The position numbers and the translations under genes are program-made. Of a stretch of 9,583 nt of DNA, positions 1-6,287 are shown in pieces. This stretch comes from an uncultured Candidatus Saccharibacteria bacterium. GTDB taxonomy: Bacteria > Patescibacteriota > Saccharimonadia > Saccharimonadales > Saccharimonadaceae. The stretch is from contig CALICZ010000037.1 in NCBI GenBank assembly GCA_938049075.1, positions 1 through 9,583 on the forward strand, written 5' to 3'. The notes under the pieces are model-generated. The model searched no databases. It saw only the letters and a program-made list of their open reading frames with translations, and was not told the origin of the DNA. Positions within the stretch are counted from its first letter, which is position 1, and each line of letters starts with the position of its first letter.

Positions 1-758
1 CGGCCAATCGCGCGGGCCTGCGGCGTACCATAGTCGACCATCGCGTTATCGACGGCAGTGAGAATCACCAAGGCTTCGGCATCAATCGCATCAGCCACCA
101 CCGCAGCGGTAAAGTCCTTATCAATCACCGCCTCGACCCCGGCCATACCCTGCGCTTCATTCTCAACCACCGGAATTCCACCGCCGCCCGCTGTCACAAC
201 AGTCAAGCCAGCGTCAAGCAAGGCACGCACTGCACCTTCTTCGACTACGCGCTGCGGCCGTGGCGATGGCACAACGCGGCGCCAGCCTCGCCCCGCATCT
301 TCTTTGAAGACAAAATCGCGCCCCGCCGCCGACTGCTGCGCCTCAGCCTCGGAAGCGTAAAAGACCCCGATTGGCTTCGTAGGATTCGCAAACGCCGGGT
401 CACCCGCATCCACCACCGTCTGCGTCACCATCGTCACGGCGTGGTTTGGCATACCGCGGCGGACAAACTCATTCGTCAGCGCCTGCTGCAGCCAGTAGCC
501 GATCTCCCCCTGGCTCATCGCGCCACATGTATCAAGCGGCATCGTTGGCACCTCAGGGGTGTTAATCGCCTCCTCATGGAGCACAATATTCCCCACCTGT
601 GGCCCATTACCGTGGACGATCACCAACCGATGCCCAGCCGCAATCAGCGGCACTAGCTGAGCCGCCGTCTCGCTCGCCACTCGCTGCTGCGCAGCCGCAC
701 TTGCCTCACCTTGTTTTTGGAGGGCGTTCCCACCCAATGCAATCACAATTGTACTCAT
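1..758 (-). CDS. arcC: Carbamate kinase, 3' end beyond window edge
   Basis: This gene encodes carbamate kinase, which transfers phosphate from carbamoyl phosphate to ADP to give ATP, CO2 and ammonia. It is the ATP-yielding last step of the arginine deiminase pathway and acts in the cytosol. I translated it by hand from the ATG at 758. The window holds 252 full codons of a protein usually near 310 residues, so the C-terminus is missing. Visible amino-acid-kinase motifs are ALGGNAL (residues 7-13), HGNGPQVGN (49-57), GGGGIPV (191-197), VIDKD with its lysine (211-215) and ILTAVD (232-237). The start lies one base after the TAG of the ddaH-like gene, with GAGG about eight bases upstream inside that gene's end, so the two are probably translationally coupled. 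No frameshift is seen. Confidence 0.95.
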   Translation of the reverse strand, partial: MSTIVIALGGNALQKQGEASAAAQQRVASETAAQLVPLIAAGHRLVIVHGNGPQVGNIVLHEEAINTPEVPTMPLDTCGAMSQGEIGYWLQQALTNEFVRRGMPNHAVTMVTQTVVDAGDPAFANPTKPIGVFYASEAEAQQSAAGRDFVFKEDAGRGWRRVVPSPRPQRVVEEGAVRALLDAGLTVVTAGGGGIPVVENEAQGMAGVEAVIDKDFTAAVVADAIDAEALVILTAVDNAMVDYGTPQARAIG

Positions 759-759
759 C

Positions 760-1533
760 CTAAAACCTCAACGACATGCAGGTCAAACTGCCGGTTATTT
801 TTTCAAATTCACTGGTATCGATTAGTTCTACGTGGTAGCCACAGTCGCGGATCTGCTGCTCAATCTTAGGAAAGCCCTGCGGCACAATCACCGTACCATT
901 AATCCACAAGCTATTCACTGCATAGTACTCATCGTCATCTACCACCAGCTTGTTAAATGTTGCAAAAGCTGGGTGGTGCTCATAGGCCTTGGCAACGATC
1001 AGGTTGTTATTATCTAAGTAAACCACATCATCCTTGAGGTGCAGAATCCCTGTCACCTCAACCGTCTCGGCCGTCATGCCGTGGCGCTCAAGGATAGCGG
1101 TGATTTGCTCGGCCGCCGCTTGGTTGGTGCGGTGGCTCAGGCCAATGTAGTAGTGGTCGCCCACCATCATAATATCGCCTGGGTCGACGGTACCCGGTGC
1201 CTCGACCTGCTCAATCGTATCATAGTGCTGGCTCAGCGCCTGGCGCAAATCGGGCAAGCTCGCCTCTCCGCGCCGACTCTCCGCCCCAGGCCGCGACAAA
1301 ATCGCCACCCCGTGCGGCGTACAGAGAGCATTATCTTCGATGAAGACGCTATCTGGATACTCCTCATTAGGCTCCAAGACCGTCACCTCAAGGCCACACT
1401 GGCGGAGCAGCGCAACGTACTGATCGTACTGCTGCATGGCCCGCTCGTAGTCTGGCTTGCCCTTCTCCGGTGTTTGGCTAATGCCGTTGATCAAACTACG
1501 GCTTGGCCGGCGGGTAATCGCGTAATGAAACAT
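760..1533 (-). CDS. ddaH: Dimethylarginine dimethylaminohydrolase-like protein (guanidine-modifying hydrolase)
   Basis: This 257-residue protein belongs to the dimethylarginine dimethylaminohydrolase (DDAH) branch of the amidinotransferase superfamily. Family members hydrolyse N-omega-methylated arginines to citrulline and (di)methylamine. Residues seen at the expected places are D61 and E66 (DSVFIED), R88, D117 (DPGD, where family members often have EGGD), R135 (SHRTN), H165 in LHLK, and nucleophile C252 in the ending GSLTCMSLRF. Length matches bacterial DDAHs (about 254). I chose the ATG at 1533 because AAAGGAG lies four bases upstream and the protein then begins like family members (FHYAITR). 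An in-frame ATG at 1587 would add 18 basic residues and read through a perfect hairpin. The gene lies between arcD and arcC, so its citrulline could feed ArcB. The actual substrate (methylarginine, arginine or another guanidine) is inferred, not shown. Confidence 0.85.
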   Translation of the reverse strand: MFHYAITRRPSRSLINGISQTPEKGKPDYERAMQQYDQYVALLRQCGLEVTVLEPNEEYPDSVFIEDNALCTPHGVAILSRPGAESRRGEASLPDLRQALSQHYDTIEQVEAPGTVDPGDIMMVGDHYYIGLSHRTNQAAAEQITAILERHGMTAETVEVTGILHLKDDVVYLDNNNLIVAKAYEHHPAFATFNKLVVDDDEYYAVNSLWINGTVIVPQGFPKIEQQIRDCGYHVELIDTSEFEKITGSLTCMSLRF

Positions 1534-1537
1534 CACA

Positions 1538-1544
1538 CTCCTTT
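1538..1544 (-). promoter_or_regulatory. Ribosome binding site of the ddaH-like gene
   Basis: The minus strand reads AAAGGAG followed by TGTG and then ATG. This is the strongest Shine-Dalgarno match near either candidate start and decides for the start at 1533. The upstream candidate ATG at 1587 has GAGGAG (1590-1595), but only two bases before the start codon. Confidence 0.7.
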
Positions 1545-1557
1545 CTCTTATTACCAA

Positions 1558-1585
1558 GCGGTGCGCCCTTTTCTTGGCGCACCGC
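1558..1585 (-). repeat. Perfect 10-bp hairpin between arcD and the ddaH-like gene
   Basis: On the minus strand GCGGTGCGCC pairs perfectly with GGCGCACCGC across an eight-base loop. The following bases (TTGGTAATAAG) are not a U tract, so it is not a classical intrinsic terminator. It sits in the 63-base gap after arcD, just before the ddaH-like Shine-Dalgarno. Possible roles are partial attenuation, protection of the arcABD mRNA 3' end, or a processing site that sets lower or separate expression of the distal genes. Confidence 0.75.
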
Positions 1586-1596
1586 ATAGCTCCTCA

Positions 1597-3072
1597 TTAG
1601 TTAAACAGCTTCGGCATCGTAATACCAAGTGTCTTATCCAGCCCACCAGTCAGCAGCTGGAATAGCGCATAGGCCAGCGCCACCAGCAGTGCCGCGACAA
1701 GCAGCCACTCAAGCGCCGTAAATGGCTTCTTGCCTTGCTGCTTACGCATCAAGCCATAAACCACGATACCCGGTACATACAAGAACACCGTCACCAATAA
1801 GTTCTCTACTCCCGCGGCATAGACCAGCCAGACGCTATACACGCTGGCCATCACACCAATCAAGATATTGGCTGCCCGGCCCTTTGTTTCTGGCTTCTCG
1901 AGAGCCGAGTATTTCAGCTGGTAAAAGGCCGTCAAGGCATAAGGCACCAAAATTGCCGATGTCGCAATCGCAATACCAATGTTATACACCGAGCCACTCG
2001 TCAGCGGTATCGTCAGGATAAAGAGCTGCACCAAGACGTTGGTTACCAGCAACGAGTTCTTTGGCGCACCAACCTTATTCTCTTTGGCAAAAAACGTCGG
2101 AAAAGTGCCAACCTTTGCCGCTTGGTAGGGCAGCTCAGCTGCAAACATCGTCCAGGCCAGCCAGCCTCCGAGCACCGCAATGATCAAGCCGATATTAACT
2201 AGCCAGGCACCCCACGGCCCAACCACCTTCTCAAGCAAGAGTGCCATCGCTGGGTCTTTGAGGCCAGCCAGCTCCGGCTGCGTTGCCACGCCAAAGGCGA
2301 GAACGGTCATCAAGACATAGAGCGCAAGCACGGCCGCAAAGCCAATGAAGGTCGCCTTGACAACATCGCTGCGCTGCTTAGCCCGGCCCGAGAACACAAC
2401 CGCACCCTCGATACCAATGAACACCCAGACGGTAACGATCATCATGCTCTGTACCTGGCTGAGCACCGACCCAAGACTCAGATTACTGCCAGCCAGCCCC
2501 CAGAGATCCTTCGAGAAGATATCGAGCTTAAAGGCGGCAATAATCGCCACAAGGAAGACCATCAATGGGACAATCTTGGCAATCGTGATAAGCAAGTTCA
2601 CTGCACTGGCTGTGCGCACGCCTCTGAGAATCAGGCAGTGCACGCCCCAGAGCAGGATCGACATACCAATCGCCGAAGCCCAGTTTTGGCCATCAGCAAA
2701 CAGCTGCGGGAAGAAATAGCCAAGCGCTGAAAAGGCCGTTACCGCATAGGCAATGTTGCCAATCCAGGCCGAGATCCAATACCCCCAGGCCGAGTTAAAC
2801 CCGACATATTTGCCAAACCCTGCCTCGGCATAGCTATAGATGCCAGCATCAAGGTCGGGGCGCTTCTCGGCAAGGTTGCGAAAACTCAGGACGAGGAAGA
2901 CCATCCCCACCCCAGTGACAAGCCAGGCAATGATCGTTGCCAGCGGCCCAGCCGACTCTGCAGTATTACGGACAAGATTGAAGATACCAGCCCCAATCAT
3001 GCTGCCGATAACAAGCCCGGTGAGTGATCGCCACCCCAGCTTGCTCTCTTGTTGTGTTTGTTGTGTTGTCAT
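1597..3072 (-). CDS. arcD: Arginine/ornithine antiporter, APC family
   Basis: This 491-residue integral membrane protein is an amino acid-polyamine-organocation (APC) transporter of the basic amino acid antiporter branch. It would exchange external arginine for internal ornithine one-for-one without energy cost, feeding ArcA and removing the ArcB product. About twelve hydrophobic segments can be seen. The first contains GSMIGAGIF (residues 23-31), the unwound substrate-binding stretch typical of the family. A short charged, Gln/Thr-rich N-terminus precedes it. The ATG at 3072 has AGGGGG eight bases upstream. It follows arcB after 30 bases and precedes the ddaH-like gene, so all are probably co-transcribed. 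Which guanidino substrates it carries is unknown; since a DDAH-like enzyme is next door, import of methylarginines is an open possibility. Other basic amino acid antiporters look similar, but the arc context makes ArcD the best call. Confidence 0.92.
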   Translation of the reverse strand: MTTQQTQQESKLGWRSLTGLVIGSMIGAGIFNLVRNTAESAGPLATIIAWLVTGVGMVFLVLSFRNLAEKRPDLDAGIYSYAEAGFGKYVGFNSAWGYWISAWIGNIAYAVTAFSALGYFFPQLFADGQNWASAIGMSILLWGVHCLILRGVRTASAVNLLITIAKIVPLMVFLVAIIAAFKLDIFSKDLWGLAGSNLSLGSVLSQVQSMMIVTVWVFIGIEGAVVFSGRAKQRSDVVKATFIGFAAVLALYVLMTVLAFGVATQPELAGLKDPAMALLLEKVVGPWGAWLVNIGLIIAVLGGWLAWTMFAAELPYQAAKVGTFPTFFAKENKVGAPKNSLLVTNVLVQLFILTIPLTSGSVYNIGIAIATSAILVPYALTAFYQLKYSALEKPETKGRAANILIGVMASVYSVWLVYAAGVENLLVTVFLYVPGIVVYGLMRKQQGKKPFTALEWLLVAALLVALAYALFQLLTGGLDKTLGITMPKLFN

Positions 3073-3102
3073 ATGTGAGGCCCCCTATGCCTCAATTAGT
3101 TG

Positions 3103-4098
3103 TTATAACGTCAGTGCCATCACTGCCTTAATCGTGTGCATGCGGTTCTCCGCTTCGTCGAAGACCACACTGTGCTCGCTCCGGAACACCTCGTCTGTCA
3201 CCTCCATACTCTCAAGGCCATAGTCTTGGTAGATCTTCAGCCCCGTCTCGGTATTGAGATCGTGGAAGGCTGGCAAGCAGTGTAAGAACTTAACGTGTGG
3301 ATTGTGCGTCTCGTCAAGCATTGCACGGTTTACCTGGTAGGGTTTGAGTAAAGCAATCCGCTCAGCGAACTGCGCCTCCTCACCCATCGACACCCACACG
3401 TCGGTATAGATCGCGTCTGCTCCCTCCAGAGCCGTCACGCGGTCATCCGTCACGGTAATCTGCGCGCCAGTTTCGGCGGCAATCGCCCGGGCGAGATCAA
3501 CCAGCTCACTGCTCGGGTGCAGCTCAGCTGGCGCTAAGATGCGGAAGTCAACACCCATCTTGGCCGAGCCAATCATCAGGCTATTGGCCATATTGTTGCG
3601 CCCATCACCGACAAAAACCAGCTTCGTGCCAGCCAGCGGCCCAATGTGCTCCTCAAGCGTCATAAAGTCGGCCAAAATCTGCGTCGGGTGGAACTGGTCG
3701 GTCAGGCCATTCCACACTGGTACGCCAGCGTGCTTGGCCAAGTCTTCCACTGTCGAGTGCTTAAAGCCGCGGAATTCAATCCCATCAAACATCCGGCCCA
3801 GCACCTTGGCGGTATCCTCAACCGACTCCTTTTTACCGAGCTGGATGTCATCCTTACCGAGAAACTCCGGTGCAACGCCAAGGTCATTGGCCGCTACCGT
3901 AAAGGCGCAGCGTGTACGGGTCGAATTCTTCTCAAACAAGAGGGCGACTTGCTTACCCTCGTGTAAGCGGTGCGGCACGCCCTCGCGCTTAAGCTTCTTA
4001 AGCTCGTGTGCCACATCGAGCATCTGCCGGATTTCCTCTGATGAAAAGTCCTTGAGGGCTAGGAATGAGCGGTTTTTTAGATTGGTTGGTAGGTTCAT
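3103..4098 (-). CDS. arcB: Ornithine carbamoyltransferase, catabolic
   Basis: This 331-residue cytosolic enzyme converts citrulline and phosphate to ornithine and carbamoyl phosphate in the catabolic direction. Family motifs are all present: carbamoyl-phosphate-binding STRTR (residues 59-63), HPTQ (137-140), the DVWVSMGEE segment (233-241) and HCLP (273-276), which binds ornithine. Length and N-terminus (LKNRSFLALKDFSSEE) match full-length OTCases. The ATG at 4098 directly follows the TAA of arcA with no intervening base, and GAGAGGA inside the end of arcA supplies the ribosome site, so the two are translationally coupled. I call it catabolic because it is flanked by arcA, arcD and arcC and no arginine-biosynthesis gene is visible. 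Sequence alone does not prove direction. Putrescine carbamoyltransferase is a possible alternative but fits the deiminase context less well. Confidence 0.95.
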   Translation of the reverse strand: MNLPTNLKNRSFLALKDFSSEEIRQMLDVAHELKKLKREGVPHRLHEGKQVALLFEKNSTRTRCAFTVAANDLGVAPEFLGKDDIQLGKKESVEDTAKVLGRMFDGIEFRGFKHSTVEDLAKHAGVPVWNGLTDQFHPTQILADFMTLEEHIGPLAGTKLVFVGDGRNNMANSLMIGSAKMGVDFRILAPAELHPSSELVDLARAIAAETGAQITVTDDRVTALEGADAIYTDVWVSMGEEAQFAERIALLKPYQVNRAMLDETHNPHVKFLHCLPAFHDLNTETGLKIYQDYGLESMEVTDEVFRSEHSVVFDEAENRMHTIKAVMALTL

Positions 4099-5334
4099 TT
4101 ACACATCCTCTCGTATTAATGGCATACTCATGCAGCGTGGCCCGCCACGGCCCCGGCCAAGCTCCGAGCCAGTAATTTCCAGCACTTCGACGCCTGCCTC
4201 ACGCAGTTTTTGGTTGGTGACGTAGTTGCGGTCGTAGGTGACCACCACCCCAGGAGCAATCGCCAAGGTATTACTCCCGTCATTCCATTGCTCGCGCGCT
4301 GCAGCGATATCGTCACCGCCACCGCATTCGATCAAGGTAATCGACGGCACGCCAAGAGCTTGGCTGAGCACCTGCTCGAGATTATGTTCTTTGGTAATGG
4401 TTGGGTAGGTCTGCCCGTCTGCCTTATGCAAGACGAAGATATTCATCCGCCCCTCAAAGCCTCGAATCTCTGGGTGGATGGTAAATTTGTCGTGGTCAAT
4501 CATCGTAAAGACAGTATCGAGGTGCATAAAGGCGTGACTCTTGGGGATCTCAAGGGCAATTACCGTATCAAAGTTCGACTCAGCAAAGAGCTTTGTCGCC
4601 ATCAGCTCAATCGCCTCTGGCGAGGTGCGTTCGCTAATACCAATCGCCATCGTGTGGTTATTGAGCACCAGCTCATCACCGCCCTCAATTGAAAATGGTT
4701 GGCTGCGATCATACCAGGTCGGTACGTTCTTGCCAGCAAAGCGTGGATGGAAATCGATAATATAGCGCATAAAGAGCGACTCGCGCCGCCGAGCTGGCCA
4801 GTGCATCTTGTTGATCGTCAGACCTTGGCCAATCGCCGCTGCTGGGTCGCGCGTAAAGTAGAGGTTCGGCATCGGGTCAAGATAGAAGGGATATTGCTCA
4901 TGCGCGACCATTGTGTGGAGTTGCTGCTGCTCAGGCGGCAGGCTAATCTCATCTTTGCGCACCCCCGCCATCAGCTTGCGCACCATCTGGCGCGGCTCCA
5001 TACCAAGCAAATACTCGGCCAGTGTCCGCGATGCGCGTTGGTTGTCTTGCTTCGACGCCACCAGCATCTCAACAACAAATTGCCGCCGCACTGCTTCGTC
5101 AGCGAGTGCCTCGGCGGCAAGTTCATCTAAGTACAACACTTCGACCCCACGCGAGCGGAGCAGCTCTGCAAAGCGATCATGCTCCTCCTGCGCAACCTTG
5201 AGATACGGAATATCGTCAAACAATAGGCGCTGCAAATGTTCTGGCGTGAGATGCTCGAGCTCCTCACCCGGCCGATGCAAGAGCACTGTCTTCAACCGGC
5301 CAATCTCTGATGTAATATGAATTGGATCGTCCAC
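4099..5334 (-). CDS. arcA: Arginine deiminase
   Basis: This 411-residue cytosolic enzyme hydrolyses arginine to citrulline and ammonia, the first step of the arginine deiminase pathway, and gives both energy and acid protection. Key features are PNLYFTRDP (residues 156-164), EGGDELVL (217-224), the HLDTVF stretch with catalytic H271 and D273, and the nucleophile C401 in RGGPRCMSMP near the C-terminus. Length is normal for the family (about 410). The start is a GTG at 5334, preceded at five bases by AGGGGG, and the protein opens DPIHITSEIGRLKTVLLHRPG, as typical ArcA proteins do. It is the first gene of the operon, about 28 bases downstream of the predicted transcription start. Its TAA abuts the arcB ATG. 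No truncation or missing catalytic residue is apparent. Confidence 0.97.
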   Translation of the reverse strand: MDDPIHITSEIGRLKTVLLHRPGEELEHLTPEHLQRLLFDDIPYLKVAQEEHDRFAELLRSRGVEVLYLDELAAEALADEAVRRQFVVEMLVASKQDNQRASRTLAEYLLGMEPRQMVRKLMAGVRKDEISLPPEQQQLHTMVAHEQYPFYLDPMPNLYFTRDPAAAIGQGLTINKMHWPARRRESLFMRYIIDFHPRFAGKNVPTWYDRSQPFSIEGGDELVLNNHTMAIGISERTSPEAIELMATKLFAESNFDTVIALEIPKSHAFMHLDTVFTMIDHDKFTIHPEIRGFEGRMNIFVLHKADGQTYPTITKEHNLEQVLSQALGVPSITLIECGGGDDIAAAREQWNDGSNTLAIAPGVVVTYDRNYVTNQKLREAGVEVLEITGSELGRGRGGPRCMSMPLIREDV

Positions 5335-5369
5335 CTTTTCCCCCTGTGTGGCTTATAGTTGATGCTTTC

Positions 5370-5397
5370 ATTGTAGCATGTTCTGAGGTAAGTGCAA
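5370..5397 (-). promoter_or_regulatory. Predicted promoter of the arc operon
   Basis: On the minus strand TTGCAC (5392-5397), a 16-base spacer and TACAAT (5370-5375) form a good sigma70-type promoter. TGC directly before TACAAT makes it an extended -10. The expected start is near 5363, giving a leader of about 28 bases to the arcA GTG. An inverted repeat, ATGCT with AGCAT (5362-5366 and 5375-5379, eight-base spacer), overlaps the -10 and could be an operator, although five-base arms may be chance. No regulator gene (ArcR or ArgR type) is in the window. Confidence 0.6.
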
Positions 5398-5579
5398 TGG
5401 ATAACAGGTGTCACGAATATGAAACACACGGTGGGAAATGAAATGTCCAATCAGCCGAAGTCCCCGCGCTATCAATACGTATTTAGATTACGATTCATCA
5501 ACCTGAGTACATTATTTGTGACCCTGGAGTCAAAGAAGACTATTGACATCAGGGCATCATTCCATTACGGTTTAGACAC

Positions 5580-5617
5580 GGGGTGGCGTCACCGTGGTTC
5601 TGCGGAGACGACACCCC
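5580..5617. repeat. Long imperfect hairpin, possible terminator or small structured RNA
   Basis: GGGGTGGCGTC (5580-5590) pairs with GACGACACCCC (5607-5617) with one G-A mismatch, and inside it CCG (5592-5594) pairs with CGG (5603-5605) after an A-A mismatch, leaving an eight-base loop. That gives 13 pairs, mostly GC. It lies downstream of the methyltransferase gene and upstream of the arc promoter, so it could block read-through into arc. Neither strand has a U tract after it, so it is not a standard intrinsic terminator. Confidence 0.5.
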
Positions 5618-5663
5618 TATCTTGATAGCATCATCACTCTACCAACTGCGTACCTGCCGTTGG

Positions 5664-6287
5664 TTATTTTATTGCGGTCATAACCGCCAAGCTCGCTTCC
5701 ACCCGGTAACGGAATCTAGGGTGCGTCTGTAACCACGCATTGGTTGCCCGGGCTGCACCAGGCAGCGCCTCATTGGCATAATCATCCACCACCAGCACTG
5801 CATCAGGAGTCAGCTTCGGCGTCACGAGCCAGAGCGAGTCCATAATCGACTGGTAGTAGTCGCCATCGAGAAAGGCAAACATAATATCCTCGGGCACATC
5901 GTGCGGCATAAGCTCAGCAAACCATGCCTTATGCACCACTGGTGGGCGCAGCCTGGCTTTCTTGAACTGCTGGAGAAATCCCTTGCGCGTTGCAGCAAGC
6001 TCCCCTGCCACAAACTGCTCACCAGCTGCGCTCGCATCCTGCGCCGACTTCTCTGGCAAACCAGCAAATGAATCATAGACGTGAAAGACTCCCGCGTGCT
6101 GATACGCATCAAGCAAGCGCCGAATAAACACGCTCGTCGTCCCTACATAACAGCCAAATTCAACAACCGACCCCTGACAGCCAGCTTCCAGAAGCCGCTC
6201 GAGCTCACGCAGCAAAACCCGCAGCTCGCGCTCATCCACCTGGTCGGAGATGATTGGGTAAGTGCGGAGAAGTTGGTCGGTGATCAC
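5664..6287 (-). CDS. TylF/MycF-type SAM-dependent methyltransferase
   Basis: This 207-residue protein is a class I S-adenosylmethionine methyltransferase of the TylF/MycF group, whose characterised members O-methylate sugars on macrolides. Many short bacterial relatives have unknown substrates and act on cell-surface glycans or natural products. Seen are the SAM-binding VVEFGCYVG (residues 41-49), the DSFAGLP signature (72-78), LDGDYYQS (140-147) and VVDDY (166-170). D141, D168 and D169 have the spacing expected for the metal ligands of the group. It lacks a signal peptide or membrane segment, so it is cytosolic. The start is a GTG at 6287 whose GTGA overlaps the stop of the Fic gene, with GGAG about eleven bases upstream, so the two genes are probably translationally coupled. 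The substrate cannot be told from sequence. No glycosyltransferase neighbour is visible to suggest a glycan pathway. Confidence 0.82.
   Translation of the reverse strand: MITDQLLRTYPIISDQVDERELRVLLRELERLLEAGCQGSVVEFGCYVGTTSVFIRRLLDAYQHAGVFHVYDSFAGLPEKSAQDASAAGEQFVAGELAATRKGFLQQFKKARLRPPVVHKAWFAELMPHDVPEDIMFAFLDGDYYQSIMDSLWLVTPKLTPDAVLVVDDYANEALPGAARATNAWLQTHPRFRYRVEASLAVMTAIK

Larger units (their letters stand above)
5335..5663. other. 329-base intergenic region between arcA and the methyltransferase gene
   Basis: No convincing gene is seen here. The left part holds the arc ribosome site, promoter and -10 inverted repeat. The middle, about 5400-5540, shows nothing recognisable apart from a possible plus-strand start-to-stop reading frame without family resemblance. 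The right part holds an orphan plus-strand TTGACA with a poor -10 match 17 bases on, then a long imperfect hairpin. Next to the methyltransferase stop codon, ACCAAC and GTTGGT can form a six-base stem on the minus strand, without a U tract. Confidence 0.6.

Noticed and set aside
1558..1585. Intrinsic terminator between arcD and the ddaH-like gene
   Set aside because: The stem is strong but is followed by TTGGTAATAAG rather than a U tract, so it is kept as a hairpin of unknown role and not called a terminator.
1039..1665. Long plus-strand frame of 208 codons opposite the ddaH-like gene
   Set aside because: It is a shadow of the minus-strand gene, which has complete catalytic motifs. The translation has no family resemblance.
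3539..4225. Long plus-strand frame of 228 codons opposite arcB and the end of arcA
   Set aside because: Antisense shadow of well-conserved arcB. Its composition is rich in Ser, Arg and Pro, as expected of a shadow.
5355..5372. Possible catabolite-response (cre) element near the arc promoter
   Set aside because: The best fit, beginning TGAAAGCATCAAC on the minus strand, misses three fixed consensus positions including the central G.
5392..5625. Plus-strand reading frame of 77 codons starting at GTG, with GAGG just upstream
   Set aside because: It starts inside the arc promoter, runs through the long hairpin, and the translation resembles no family and has no domain-like pattern.
5625..5660. 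Minus-strand stretch with GTTGGTAGAGTG, resembling a tRNA D-arm
   Set aside because: No seven-base-loop anticodon stem, no T-arm consensus and no closing acceptor stem follow, so a tRNA is not supported. A tRNA remnant cannot be excluded but has no positive evidence.
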